Source of the DNA: Dama dama
Lineage: Eukaryota > Chordata > Mammalia > Artiodactyla > Cervidae
Direction: 5' to 3'
NCBI RefSeq assembly: GCF_033118175.1
Contig: NC_083701.1
Coordinates: forward strand, 11,303,501-11,367,500
DNA length: 64,000 nt
Shown here: positions 46,102 through 56,316 of the stretch, in pieces
How positions within the stretch are numbered: the first letter of the stretch is position 1
Layout: each line of letters opens with the position of its first letter
Notes under the pieces: model-generated
Seen by the model: only the letters and a program-made list of their open reading frames with translations
Told to the model about the DNA's origin: nothing
The model's database searches: none
Translations under genes and position numbers: made by a program

Positions 46102-46350
46102 GGGGCAAACTCCAGGAGATAGTGAAGGACAGGGAAGCCTGGCATGCTGCAGTCCCTGCAAAGAGTCAGACGCGACTTTGTAACTGAACAATAGCATCAG
46201 GGGCTCCAACACGTAGCCAAGCCTATTAATTAGGCGCTAACCAGTTAGAGCCTGTTAAGGGCACAGGCTCGGGGGACTTCCCTGGGGTCTGGTAGTTAGG
46301 ACTGCGTGCTCTCACTGCTATGACCCTGGGTTTGATCCCTAGTTGGGGGA
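46102..46350 (+). repeat. Local direct duplication, copy 1 (BovB end + linker + short CHR SINE)
   Basis: It contains a BovB 3' end beginning abruptly at gggcaaactccaggaga, a linker (catcaggggctccaacac ... tagccaagcct ... aggctcggg) and the start of a short CHR SINE (gggacttccctggggtctgg). All three occur in the same order at 47561-47790. The linker here has about 22 extra bases. A shared unique linker argues for duplication rather than two independent pairs of insertions. Confidence 0.85.
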
Positions 46351-46360
46351 ATTAATCTCC
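46276..46360 (+). mobile_element. Short CHR-type SINE, 5' part
   Basis: It reads gacttccctggggtctggtagttaggactgcgtgctctcac, then accctgggtttgatccctagttgggg, after which SINE sequence ends. It is part of duplication copy 1. Confidence 0.75.
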
Positions 46361-46414
46361 ATGTTTCATAAATAGCCAGTGTAAGCCAGGCAGAGAGAGG
46401 CACATTATAGACTC

Positions 46415-46540
46415 TCTTCATCCATTGTACATACTAACTCTGTTAGGTAGGTATTACTGCAGCTAAGCAGAGTCATCAGAGATGGTACAGAGATTGCCCC
46501 AGATCCGCAGCTGGTAAAGGGGAAGACCTGGGGTTTGGGC
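46415..46540 (-). mobile_element. MIR SINE fragment, antisense
   Basis: It reads actctgttaggtaggtattactgcagc, then gagattgccccagatccgcagctggtaaag, in reverse MIR order. Confidence 0.6.
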
Positions 46541-46561
46541 TACAGTTGTCTTATGTACCTT

Positions 46562-46761
46562 TGTTGTTATTGTGTTAGTCACTCAGTAGCAACCCCGTGA
46601 ACTGTAGCCCGCCAGGCTCCTCTGTCCATGGGATTCTCCAAGCAAGAATACTAGAGTGGGTTACCATTCGCTTCTCCAGGGGATCTTCCCGACTCAGGGA
46701 TCAAACCCAGGTCTCCTGCATTGCAGGTGGCTTCATTACCGTGTGAGCCACCAGGGGGCCT
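46562..46761 (-). mobile_element. Bov-tA/Bov-A SINE, antisense, 12-bp TSD
   Basis: It reads gtgttagtcactcagtagcaac, gaactgtagcccgccaggctc, gggatcaaacccaggtctcctgc and gagccaccaggggg. It is flanked by cttatgtacctt (46550-46561) and cttgtgtacctt (46762-46773), one mismatch. Confidence 0.9.
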
Positions 46762-46929
46762 CTTGTGTACCTTGGAGCCCTCCAAAAAAAGCCATCATAT
46801 TTGGATTCTCTTTGAACATCCATCACGTCAGAACTTCAGCCCTCAATCTCAGGGTGGATAGAAGTAGTAAAAGTAAAGATATTTTTATGGAGAGTTGCTA
46901 TGTACTTTCTGGATATCATCCACCACAGT

Positions 46930-47060
46930 TCACATACAAAGCCAAGACCCAGAAAACTTAGGTGCCTTTTCCAGGATCACACACAGCCAGGCAGGACCAG
47001 AGGGAGGTTCACACCCAGGTCACCGCAACACCCAGAATTGTGTCCCTCCACCAGGTATGA
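46930..47060 (-). mobile_element. MIR-like fragment, antisense
   Basis: It reads gacccagaaaacttaggtgccttttccaggatcacacacagcc, then gaggttcacacccaggtcacc, resembling reverse MIR. Confidence 0.5.
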
Positions 47061-47224
47061 TGCCTCTGTGAGCATTAGATTGCGGTGATCCAGGTTGGGG
47101 GTGCTCTTTAGGAGGGATTTATGATGAGTGCTTTCCAGGCCTGATACTCATTAAATAGAAATAATCCTCTGTGGTTGTCTAGTGTCCTCTGTTGTTGTTA
47201 CTGTTGCCGTTGTTTTCCCCCAAA

Positions 47225-47400
47225 GAGCTTTCACATTAATGATGACATCTTTTACCTCTTGGTAGGCAGCCTCCAGGAGTAGGCTGGGTAGGTTTCATTA
47301 GACCTGTTTTCTAGATGAAATTAAAGCCCCCAAGAGCCTCAGTCACCTGACCAGGGTTGCACATAGGTCGCACTAAGACCTCGATTTTCCAGTCTCTCCA
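47225..47400 (-). mobile_element. MIR SINE, antisense
   Basis: It reads acctgttttctagatgaaattaaagcccc, then cagtcacctgaccagggttgcacatagg, in reverse MIR order. Confidence 0.6.
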
Positions 47401-47451
47401 TCGCTTGACATCTGGCTCAGATTAGAAAGCATCTAGGGGTTCCAACTGCCG

Positions 47452-47664
47452 ACTCATTGGAAAAGACCCAGATGCTAGGAAAGATTGAAGGCAAGAGGAA
47501 AAGAGGACAGCAGAGGATGAGATGGTTGGATGGCATCACCGACTCAGTGGACATGAACTTGGGCAAACTCCAGGAGACGGTGAAGGACAGGGAAGCCTGG
47601 CATGCTGTAGTCCCTGCAGTTGCAAAGAGTCGGACAAGACTTAGTAACTGAACAACAACATCAG
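47452..47664 (+). mobile_element. BovB LINE 3' end
   Basis: It reads actcattggaaaagacccagatgctaggaaagattgaagg, ggatgagatggttggatggc and gagtcggacaagac, then aactgaacaacaac. Its open frame at 47457-47651 ([14 protein letters not shown], then DREAWHA and AKSRTRLSN) is the expected C-terminus of the BovB polyprotein. Confidence 0.88.
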
Positions 47665-47790
47665 GGGCTCCCCAACACTTAGCCAAGCCTGTCGGTTAAG
47701 AACAAGGCTCGGGGGACTTCCCTGGGGTCTAGTGGTTAGGACTCAGTGCTCTCACTGCCGTGACCCTGGGTTTGGTCCCTAGTTGGGGAA
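47561..47790 (+). repeat. Local direct duplication, copy 2
   Basis: Partner of 46102-46350 in the same orientation, 1.46 kb downstream. This copy continues on both sides into complete BovB 3' end and complete CHR SINE sequence, so it is the likelier original; copy 1 begins inside the BovB. Confidence 0.85.
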
Positions 47791-47827
47791 CTAAGATCTC
47801 GCAAGCCACCCAGTCAGTCAAAAATAA
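47713..47827 (+). mobile_element. Short CHR-type SINE
   Basis: It reads ggacttccctggggtctagtgg, then gggtttggtccctagttggggaactaagatc and cagtcagtcaaaaataa. Confidence 0.85.
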
Positions 47828-48020
47828 CTCAGGCTCTGCAGTCAGCACGTGTCATCACCACTTACTAGCTGTGTCACCTGATGTGACTTGTTTAACCTCC
47901 CTAAACCAACTTCTGCATATACGAAAGGGGGCTAATGTTAGCATGTTCTTGTGAGCATTAAATTCTCAGGAAAAATATCTAGCACAGTTCCTGGTACAGT
48001 GAGTCATCAAAAAATTTAGC
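47828..48020 (+). mobile_element. MIR SINE
   Basis: It reads caggctctgcagtcagcacgtgtcatcaccacttactagctgtgtcac, then gacttgtttaacctccc and gtgagcattaaattctcagg, then agcacagttcctggtacagtgag. Clear MIR, nearly full length. Confidence 0.75.
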
Positions 48021-48025
48021 TACAA

Positions 48026-48230
48026 GGGGACTTCCCTGGTGGTCTAGTGGTTAAGAATCCGCCTGCAGGTACAAGGGACACGGATTCGATTGCTGACCAG
48101 GGAAGATCCTACATGCCATGGAGCAGCTGAGCCCGTGCTCTGCAACAAGAGAAACCACTGCAATGGACCTCTCATGTGCAGCAGTGAAGACCCAGCACAG
48201 CCAAAAATAATAAATAAACCTTTTTAAAAT
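48026..48230 (+). mobile_element. CHR-type SINE with internal deletion
   Basis: It starts ggggacttccctggtggtctagtgg, then ggacacggattcgattgctgacc, gagcagctgagcccgtgctctgcaacaagagaaacc and gtgaagacccagcacagcc. The middle third of the long form is missing. Confidence 0.85.
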
Positions 48231-48399
48231 TAGCTATCATTCATTGTTACAATTATTATTGTTGCTATAATAATTATATTATTGTCATGGGCCAGGAGAT
48301 CCATCTTTTTCCCCCTTTCTCCTTGATATTCATTCAGCCTTTCACATAATAGATTCCACATAGTTATTTGTATTCCCATGTCTGTGACCATCTTTCCTG

Positions 48400-48555
48400 A
48401 GTCTGTCCGTGGTAAAGGATGGGATCTGGAATCTAACGAAGCTGGGTCCTCACCTGGCTTCAGCGCTGAGTTTCCCTTTTCTTATCTGTAAAACAACTGT
48501 CTTAGGTTTTAGAATATTCTCTGTGTCATTATTAAATGACAGTGACAGAATCAGA
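48400..48555 (+). mobile_element. MIR SINE fragment
   Basis: It reads gatctggaatctaacgaagctgggtcctcacctggc, then tttcttatctgtaaaacaactg, diverged MIR. Confidence 0.5.
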
Positions 48556-48899
48556 GGTGGGCTTGGTGGGCCAGTCAGGGAGGGTTTGTGAACGTTTCCC
48601 AGGTTGGTGAAGTCTTAACAGGGTGACAGGCAGATGCCCCTCAGAGAAAGGCCTGTTTAATCATTGTTGTGCTTCTGAAAATTCTAGGGAAGGCCTCAGT
48701 GGAGAAATACAAGGTATTTTAAAGAATGCTGAATTTAATGTATTCCCAAGGCACCTACTACTGCCAGCCACTGGGAGTGTAAACTCTTGAGTGCAGACGC
48801 TGGTTTCAGAATATTGTTGGAAGCCCCTGCCGCCCAGCCTAGGACGGGCAGCCTGCTGTTTGTCCCCACCGCTGTTGTTGTCTTTGTCATAGTAGAAGT

Positions 48900-49085
48900 G
48901 TATCGAGTCTGTTGTATTCAGTATCTTACTCCATCTCTGCAGGGCTCCTGTGAGGTCAGTATCATCATTACCTCCATTTCATAGCATGGGAATGAGGTTT
49001 AGAAAAAGGTGAAGTTGATGAGTCAGTGCATCACGAAGTATCCCTAATAGACCTAAAAATCGAACCTGAGTGCGTCTCACAGCTC
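48900..49085 (-). mobile_element. MIR SINE, antisense
   Basis: It reads gtcagtatcatcattacctccatttcatagcatgggaatgagg, then cgaacctgagtgcgtctcacagctc, reverse MIR. Confidence 0.65.
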
Positions 49086-49109
49086 TGAGATTAAAAAGCC
49101 CTAATTTAA

Positions 49110-49270
49110 GTTCCGTTATGTGTTGTGTGGCCTTGGGCTTTTTTTTTTTTTCCCAGTATCTTCCCAATGAGGATGATAACAGTACTTATCTCATAGGCTT
49201 GTTAATAAGCGTGATTGAAAGAATGTATGTAAGGTGCTCAGTGCAGTGACCGGCATGCTCAGCAGTGGAG
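49110..49270 (+). mobile_element. MIR SINE
   Basis: It reads gttgtgtggccttgggc, a T-run, then caatgaggatgataacagtacttatctcatagg and gtaaggtgctcagtgcagtgaccgg. It forms an inverted pair with the preceding MIR. Confidence 0.65.
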
Positions 49271-49309
49271 TAGGAAACCACTACCTAGATATTGCCGTGG
49301 TGGTTAAAT

Positions 49310-49524
49310 GTGTGTGTGTGCACTGTGCACAATCGTGTCCAGCTCTTTGCCTCCCATGGACTGTAGCCCACAGCTCCTCTGTCCTTGGGATTTTTCAGAC
49401 AAAAATACTGGAGTGAGTTGGTATTTCCTCCTCCAGGGGATCTTCCCGACCCAGGGATCAAACCCTCCTTTCCTGTGTCTCCTGCATTGGCAGGCGGGTT
49501 CTTTACCTGCCGAGCCATCGGGTA
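49310..49524 (-). mobile_element. Bov-tA/Bov-A SINE, antisense
   Basis: It reads cgtgtccagctctttgcctccc, gtccttgggatttttcagac, gatcttcccgacccagggatc and tgccgagccatcggg. Confidence 0.88.
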
Positions 49525-49872
49525 AGTGTACAAAGGCAATTTCAAGGTATGTGGAACATATCAGGGGATTAGTATATTTTCGTTGTCTCTCCAAAGTAAT
49601 GCCAGCAGTTGAAATCCTGACTAAGTGGCCCTTTCTGGTTCAGTTGTTAAAGCTACATTATTTTGTTCTTTCATCTGAACTGAAAGAAGTAACATAGCGC
49701 TTGCTGTCTTATATTCTGCAACTATACCCTGAATGGCAGAAATCTCCTATAAATATTAGAAAAACATGGGTCTCCATAAGAAATGGATCAGATTTCTCTC
49801 TCACCTTGTTTTTTTTTTTTTTCTTTTCTTTTATTCCATCTCTGTCTTCACCTGCTTCTCCCAGGCTCTACT

Positions 49873-50009
49873 TTTAATATTTATTTGTTTGACTGGGCCA
49901 GGTCTTAGTTGTGGCATGTGGGATCTAGTTCCCCGACTAGGGATTGAACCTGGGTCCCATGCATCAGGAACTCGGGAGTCTTAGCCACTGGACCACCAGG
50001 GAAGTTCCA
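49873..50009 (-). mobile_element. Short CHR-type SINE, antisense
   Basis: It reads ttaatatttatttgtttgactgggcc, then gtgggatctagttccccgac and ggaccaccagggaagttcc. Confidence 0.82.
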
Positions 50010-50489
50010 ACCCCAACCCCCACTTTACCAACTTCCAAAAGTCACCTGGCACTTGAGTAAAGTTCTTAAAACAGACCGTCCTACTCTCTGAGATATCCTG
50101 AACCAATTCTCTGCATCCCGAGTCCCACCCATGCCTACACAGTGCTCCCCTAGCCCAAGGCCTTCATTTCCCTCTCCTTCCCTAAACCCCTGAGTTTACA
50201 TTCCTTTCAAATTGCTTACTGTACTCTGTAATCTGTCCCTCCCTTCTGCCTCCACCAGGATCCTGCCTCCTTGCCCTCTGTGCCTATTGAAAGCCTGCTT
50301 GGTAAACCCTTAATTTTGTACAAGGGGATGTGTGTGGTTATATAATCTTTCGGGTGAATTGTCGCTGTTGGCTTTATAATGCAGTATATTTAAAAAATAC
50401 TTGAAACATGGGAGACATACATTCCTATGTTATTTGATATGAAACACATCTCGATATTGTAATTGATCGTGGGTCTAGAGGTAGTAATG

Positions 50490-50640
50490 GCTGATAATTT
50501 AGGGGCATGTGCCAGCTTGCCAGGCACTGTTCTAAGCACCTTATATTTAACTCCCATCACTGAAACCCTCAGTAGAATTAGTAGTAGTATTCTAAGATTT
50601 AGCTCACTAAATCAGCTGTTCTATTTTCAGATGTGTAAAG
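50490..50640 (-). mobile_element. MIR SINE fragment, antisense
   Basis: It reads gccagcttgccaggcactgttctaagcaccttatatttaac, then tagtagtagtattctaagatt. Confidence 0.6.
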
Positions 50641-50673
50641 TTTCATATACATGTGTATAGATTATAAATGTGG

Positions 50674-50891
50674 GACTTCCCAGGTGGCACTAGTGGTAAA
50701 GAACCTGCCTGCCAATGCAGAAGACGTTAAGACAGGTTCGATCCCTGGGTTGGGAAGAGCCCCTGGAGGAGGATAGGCAACCTATTCCCATATTCTTGTC
50801 TGGAGAATCCCATGGACAGGGGAGCCTGGCGGGCTATGGTCCATAGAGTCACAAAGAGTTGGACACTGAAGCAACTTAGCACGCATGCACA
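50674..50891 (+). mobile_element. Bov-tA/Bov-A SINE with 11-bp TSD
   Basis: The head acttcccaggtggcactagtgg is followed by gttcgatccctgggttggga and atcccatggacagggga, ending gttggacactgaagcaac. It is flanked by tataaatgtgg at 50663-50673 and 50892-50902. Confidence 0.9.
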
Positions 50892-50973
50892 TATAAATGT
50901 GGTTATTATATGTACACATACACTCTTGTGGGAGGCTGTGTATAGATATATATATATGGTTATTCATTTGTGG

Positions 50974-51089
50974 CCTCACTGACTCAAAATGGACATGAGT
51001 TTGAGCAAGCTCCGGGAGTTGGTAATGGACAGGGAAGCCTGGCATGCTGCAGTCCATGGGATCACAAAAAGTCATACACGACTAAAGTG
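50974..51089 (+). mobile_element. BovB 3' end insertion with 12-bp TSD
   Basis: It reads cctcactgactcaaaatgg, gctccgggagttggtaatgg and cacaaaaagtcatacacgac. It is flanked by attcatttgtgg at 50962-50973 and 51090-51101. Confidence 0.9.
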
Positions 51090-51101
51090 ATTCATTTGTG
51101 G

Positions 51102-53277
51102 GCTAAACATACAGGACCCATGATCTTGCCTAAACTTATCCAGTCTTACCTTCTGCCTCTCTCATCACGTTTTTATTTCACCTACCTGATAAGCGTAATT
51201 CTTCCCAGAGTTCTGGTGTGGGTTAAATACAGTATTGTGAAAAGCATTTGGGTCAGAAAAGGTTCTCAGCCAGCTTCCTGTGACCTCGCTCTCTGCCTTG
51301 TCCAAGTCCATGTTATTTTTTGGTGACTCTGTCATCCCTCATAAACTGAGAGCTTCTCATAAAACTTCCTAACCCCTCCATGAAGTCCAGATTCAAGATA
51401 ATGGCTGTGGCGAGGAAGGGGAGGAAGAGGTTGGAATTGGGTAGTGTGTAGGGGAGAGAAGAAGCATGCTGAAATAGTTTGTCTTAACTGGTTGGTGGTA
51501 CCTGGGTATCCTATAATCTAAAGATGTCAGTGCATCCTTTGAAACATGTTATAATTTCTAGCAGACACAAAGCCTGCCACTTAAAGCTTGCCCTTTAGGT
51601 TTTACTTCTGAGACCCTTCCTTTGAAAGCAGTTGAACAGGTATCTGAACCCCTTTTTTGCTGACCTCCAGAGCAGGAAAGGATGTCAGGCAGAGTGGGCT
51701 TCTCAAGGGCGTGGTGAGGCCCTTGGCCTCAGACAGACGGTACTGGGGTGGCTCCAGCTTACGAAGGAGGCCAGGCGTGTGCCTCCTGTCTGCAGCTGAT
51801 GTAGCCTTTCTTTTGTGTCTCTCAGAGCAGCTTTGCGGGCAGTAACTAGAGCTGCATTTTATCTTTTTTAATATCTCAACCCGAAATGCTGACATCCACC
51901 CTAGGCATCATGCATTTCTAATGTGGTGACAATTTGAAGCTGCTTGGGCCTCGTTTCATTTCACTGGATGCTGTGATGCTCGTTCCCGTCGTCGTATTTT
52001 GACTTCTTTCTGGGGCATCCACCAGTCCAGGCTTACACTGTTGCTCCCAGGCAGTTATTGAGGGTGTGTTTGAGAGTGAAATATTTTTAAATTATTTAGT
52101 GTTCAATTAGTGAACAACCCAGGAGACTTAAGGAGTGAATGCTTCTTAAATTCCTGAAAGGGTAATCGACGAATCCAAGTCAACACCTCTTTACTGAGCC
52201 CTAGCTTCGTAAGCTGAGCTCCCTGACACGTGAGCGGTGTGTGTTGGGTGCAAATGCAGAGGTGAGCCACCGGGAAGCCCTGCTTCTCGTGGTCTGGGGG
52301 CAGGGAAAGAGCAGTACTTAGGCGAATATGATGTGATGTGGTGGAAAATACTGCAGTAGGCAGAGCATTATGGGCAAGGAAAAATCATTGCCAAGTAAAG
52401 GGAGGCTTTAAAGAGAAAGAGCTGTCGTTTGAATTAAGCCTTTAAAGGTATGGTTTTGATAGACAGTTTTGTGTTCATTTATTCTTTTTATAATTACCAT
52501 TGTATCTGCTGTGGACCTCCATATAAATTCATGCTTCCCTGTACTCCAGCACCAGGAAAGAGGCGTGCAGATCTGAGCCCAGGGAACTGAAATGGTACCT
52601 CCTGCACTCACATGTCCTTGGTCGGTGCCGGGTTACTTCAGGGTGTGGGGCTGTGCAGTACCCCTTTCCGTAAGCCTGCAAGGACTCGGAACATGGGGAG
52701 GGACAGTGTCTGTCACGAGACTCACGGGTCAGACACACAACTCCCCAGGATCACACTGGGTGCCGTGCTGGGAACAGACCAGAGGCGGTAACAAGGAGCT
52801 TTTGCAGGAAGGGTTGTAGTGATGGAGGCGAGAAATGATGGATGGTGTTGGATAAAGTTGGTAGTCATGGGAGTGGTGAGACGACGTCAGATTTTTGTTG
52901 TATTTTTAAAGGTAGAGGCCAGGGGACTGCATCTGGGGTATGAGAAAGAAACATGAGGTCTGACTTGTTTCCTGATGATCGTATTTTCTTAATTGCTTGA
53001 AAATGGGATGGTAATTTAACCCTTCAACCTATGTTGCATCTGTGGATTAATTGGGGTATAAGTAAACTCAATGCTCTGATAGCAAAGAGAGGAAACTGCC
53101 TTTGACAGAGTGGGACACTTATAGCATGCTGCCAACCACCTTCTAGGTATGTTCAGGAAAGAATGGATCCAGTTTCTTTGCTTTCTTTTTGAGACTGTCT
53201 GGTGATCAGTCAGTGTTCAGAGGAACTTGTCATTGTGGCACATAACAGCTCAGACTCCTCTTTCTTCTTCTTTTCAG
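51102..53277. other. Intronic stretch before the second exon, no young repeats
   Basis: About 2.2 kb without a recognisable SINE or LINE, ending in the acceptor tract of the exon at 53278. Open frames at 51602-51895 are not recognisable. Confidence 0.45.
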
Positions 53278-53423
53278 AACATGTACAAAATGAAGAAAAC
53301 TATGCACAAGTTCTTGATAAATTTGGGAGTAATTTTTTAAGTCGAGACAACCCAGATCTTGGCACCGCTTTTGTCAAGTTTTCTACACTCACAAAGGAAC
53401 TGTCCACACTGCTGAAAAATCTG
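53278..53423 (+). CDS. ASAP1: ASAP1 internal coding exon (BAR region continued)
   Basis: This 146-nt exon completes the split codon of the previous exon (G|AA, glutamate) and then reads HVQNEENYAQVLDKFGSN..., continuing through FLSRDNPDLGTAF and ending ...LSTLLKNL. This is the BAR-domain continuation of ASAP1. The tract cctctttcttcttcttttcag is a strong 3' splice site and gtaagc begins the donor at 53424. One base carried in plus 146 makes 49 codons, so the exon ends in phase 0. With the upstream exon it gives 73 uninterrupted codons. The open frame visible past 53423 (VSHFTSNF then stop) is intron read-through. I remember aspartate rather than glutamate at the junction in human ASAP1; if so, it is a conservative change. 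Confidence 0.94.
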
Positions 53424-53977
53424 GTAAGCCATTTCACAAGTAACTTTTAAAAATTGCAGCCCTATCGAAGTAAGTAAGATCATAAATTAAACAAAGTAAT
53501 AATCCTCTCCCCAACCCTTGATCCTGGAGTCAAAAAAATAAAAATTAAAAAGCTTTTTTAGTCCTTGATATGGAGTCACATTTAAGGAATTTGTACCACT
53601 GGTCCCACTTATTATAGCAGGGTAGAGAAACTGGTTAACCTGAACTCTCTTCCACATTCCCCCATTGTTTGCTTTTGTGTTTGTTTAGACAAGCATTAGT
53701 GACTTTGGCTTTTTAATTTGTTGAAAGAATGGTGATTATTTCTGTGTCAAACATACATGTCACCGTTTACTTGTGTGAAGACCATCATGCATTTCAGCCC
53801 CTGATTTTCAAATAATTAACTTCTCCCAACTCCCCATATCCTTTTAACACTCTCCCAAGAAAAAAGATTTTAAGGTTTGGGGAATCTGTGCTTTCAGAAG
53901 TAGATGATGACAAGAAGAATTCCTAAAAATCTAAGACACTGGAGCTGACCTAGGAGCAGACATGAGTATGAGATTTG

Positions 53978-54182
53978 TTGTTTAGACATCAAGTCATGTC
54001 CAACTCTTTGCAACCCCATGAACTATAGCCGGCCAGGCTCCTCTGTCCATGGGGTTTCCCAGGCAAGAACACTGGAGTGGGTTGCCATTTCCTTTTCCAT
54101 TGGATCGTCTGTTCCCCAGGTATTGAACCTGTGCCTCCTGTGTTCCAGGCAGATTCTTTACCCCTGAGCCATCAGGGAAGCC
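53978..54182 (-). mobile_element. Bov-tA/Bov-A SINE, antisense
   Basis: It reads catcaagtcatgtccaactctttgc, gtccatggggtttcccaggc, gtattgaacctgtgcctcctg and gagccatcagggaagccc. Confidence 0.88.
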
Positions 54183-55345
54183 CAGAGCGTGTGGGTGGGA
54201 GACCCACTTGCCAGGCAGTGTTGTCTGGCTGTCCCCACGTTGTGCACACCACCCTCCCTCACCCTCACACTGCATTCTCTCTAGCATGACCACCACAGCT
54301 GTGTATGAATTAATTTCATCAGGCCTCTATTCCTAAGTCCCAAGAGGTGGGGCAGTGGGAGGTTGAAAGATGCCAAAGGAAAACTATATCATAATTTTGT
54401 TGGCTGCTTCTTGAAACAGAGGAGCTGTTTCCTCCTCTTCATCTCCCCAGTCTCTCAGCATTGTATCTTTGCCTCCTTTCAAGACCCAGAACTCAAGCTT
54501 AAAATGCCTTGATCCTGAGTTATTCACTCATATCAAACAGACCTCTGTGGTCTTACGTGAGACTCTTGTCGCAAATCTACTTGGTACAAATGGCTGCCTT
54601 ACAGATGATTACACTCTATTGTAAAATAAAGACAACCTTTCTATAGTAAATTAACTGGATAATTTGACCAATCAAATTCTTCTTTTTCCTGTCCCACTAG
54701 ATGAATATATGTATGTGTCTGTCATCCTGACAACTTAATTTTAATTGGTAGTTTCATGCCACTGAATTATTCTTATACAGTGACAAGTAATCATAAAGAA
54801 AATAAAGGTTGAAAATAGAAATACGTCTTCAGAAACTGGAAAAAGGATAATTTTGACTGTAGGGCCTTTGTGTTCCTACACTTCAGAGTTTATTTGACAA
54901 ACCCATGATACTTCGTAATTCTGAGATCATTTAAATCTCTCCTATTCAGATAGGGCCTCCCATTTCTTCTTCCTCGGGGCATTGCCTGCCTTTTTGCAGG
55001 TGTCATTGCCCAAAGGTGCTATGGTGGGAAGAAAGGAAGTGAAACAAGACTCTGACATTTCCCTCTGGTCATAGCTGGTAAAAGGCTCCAGCCTCGGGAG
55101 GAAGTTCTGTTTTCCCCGAGATGGGTGTTTTCACAGGAATATCTTGCTAACCTTTAGTTTCCAGGAGACGAAATATGTTTGGTTTAAGTCAGTAGCCATC
55201 ACGTCCACATTTCCTGGGCCAGTTCATCTCCACACTTCCCTGTCCTGTAGGTGCCTTCAGCGAAGAGATTCCTGTGTGGATTCAATGCCATCAGTTGCCA
55301 TTCAGTCATCATCTTCGTTTGCTTACCTCTGTGCAGAAACAACTG
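54183..55345. other. Intronic sequence, nothing recognised
   Basis: No mobile element or exon that I can identify in about 1.1 kb. Confidence 0.4.

Positions 55346-55348
<3 letters not shown>

Positions 55349-55375
<27 letters not shown>
55349..55375. repeat. (TG)n microsatellite
   Basis: About 13 TG units directly before the T-rich tail of an antisense SINE. They help create a spurious 237-codon open frame at 55274-55987. Confidence 0.95.
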
Positions 55376-55379
<4 letters not shown>

Positions 55380-55381
<2 letters not shown>

Positions 55382-55592
55382 TTTTTTTTTAAGATCTGTG
55401 CATTTTCTGTGTTGGCTGCACTAGGTCTTCATTGCTGCGTATGGGCTTCAGTAATTGCGACTTGCTGGCTCAGTAGTTGTGGCACACAGGCTTCGCTGCC
55501 CTGCAGCGAGTGGGATCTTCCCAAACCAGGGATCAAACCCCTGGCCCCTGCATTGGCAGGCGATTCTGAACCACCGCAGCACCGGGGAATCC
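55380..55592 (-). mobile_element. CHR-type SINE, antisense, internally deleted
   Basis: It reads poly(T), gtgttggctgcactagg, cttcattgctgcgtatgggc, gagtgggatcttcccaaacc and the terminal gcaccggggaatccc. Confidence 0.82.
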
Positions 55593-55966
55593 CACCACTG
55601 ACACGTTGTGGGCACTCTGGGGAGCCCAGCAGTGGGCTTCCTGTGGATTTCTCAGTGAACGACACAGTGGTGGTTATTATGCCTTGTGTCCAGGTGAGGA
55701 ACCGGAGGCGCGTCATGCCAGCGCCTTGTTCAGGCGTGCTGTCAGTAAGCAGATGTGAACCCCGCGTGCCGGCTCTGCATCCATGGTCCTTCCCAGCCTT
55801 TCCACACCACCTGCTCTGGGCGTCTTCTTTCCCTAAACGTACCCCAAGCTGCAGGCCTCCTCCTTCCAGAAGTCTAAGAAACAAATCAAAAGAAATTGCT
55901 GGAAGGTTTCATTTGGTTAATTCGAAACGAAACAAAGTCATTCTCCCAAACAAGAAGGTGGTGGCA

Positions 55967-56302
55967 GGGAGCTCCCTGGTAGCTTGAAAGAAAAGTAAAA
56001 GTCGTTCAGTCGTGTCTGACTCTTTGCGACCCCGTGGACTATATAGTCCATGGAATTCTCCAGGCCATAATACTGGAGTGGGTAGCCTTTCCCTTCTCCA
56101 GGGGATCTTTCCAACCCTGGGATTAGAACCCAGGTCTCTCGCGTTGCAGGCGGATTCTTACCAGCTGAGCCACAAGAGAAGCCCCCCTGGTAGCTTGGTG
56201 ATTAGGATTCTGGGCTTTCAGTGCCGTGGCCTGGGCTCAGTCTCTGGTTGGGGAACTGAGATCCTTCACGCCTTGCCATGCTGCCAAATAAAAAACAGAT
56301 GG
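55967..56302 (+). mobile_element. Short CHR-type SINE interrupted by a Bov-A SINE, 14-bp TSD
   Basis: The CHR element starts gggagctccctggtagcttg at 55967 and continues after the nested SINE as gtgattaggattctgggc, gtctctggttggggaactgagatcc and aaataaaaaac. The outer TSD agaaggtggtggca lies at 55953-55966 and 56303-56316, exactly bounding the disrupted element. Confidence 0.9.
55987..56184 (-). mobile_element. Bov-tA/Bov-A SINE nested in a CHR SINE, 13-bp TSD
   Basis: Antisense Bov-A: cgttcagtcgtgtctgactc, aattctccaggccataatac, gaacccaggtctctcgcg and gagccacaagagaagcc. It is bounded by ccctggtagcttg at 55974-55986 and 56185-56197, which is host CHR sequence duplicated on insertion. It is therefore younger than the CHR. 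Confidence 0.92.
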
Positions 56303-56316
56303 AGAAGGTGGTGGCA

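Larger units (their letters stand above)
26436..53277 (+). other. ASAP1: ASAP1 intron, 26.8 kb, complete
   Basis: The intron is bounded by gtaagt at 26436 and ttttcag ending at 53277. It splits a codon after its first base (phase 1). It is filled with ruminant retrotransposons in both orientations and holds no other exon that I can support; a weak candidate at 32206 is listed separately. Confidence 0.9.

Noticed and set aside
53278..53450. Continuation of ASAP1 coding beyond 53423 (VSHFTSNF)
   Set aside because: The frame passes through a consensus gtaagc donor and stops at once; the protein homology ends exactly at KNL.
55274..55987. Longest open frame in the window (237 codons, +)
   Set aside because: It reads through a (TG)n repeat, an antisense CHR SINE and plain intron, with no recognisable domain; it is an artefact.
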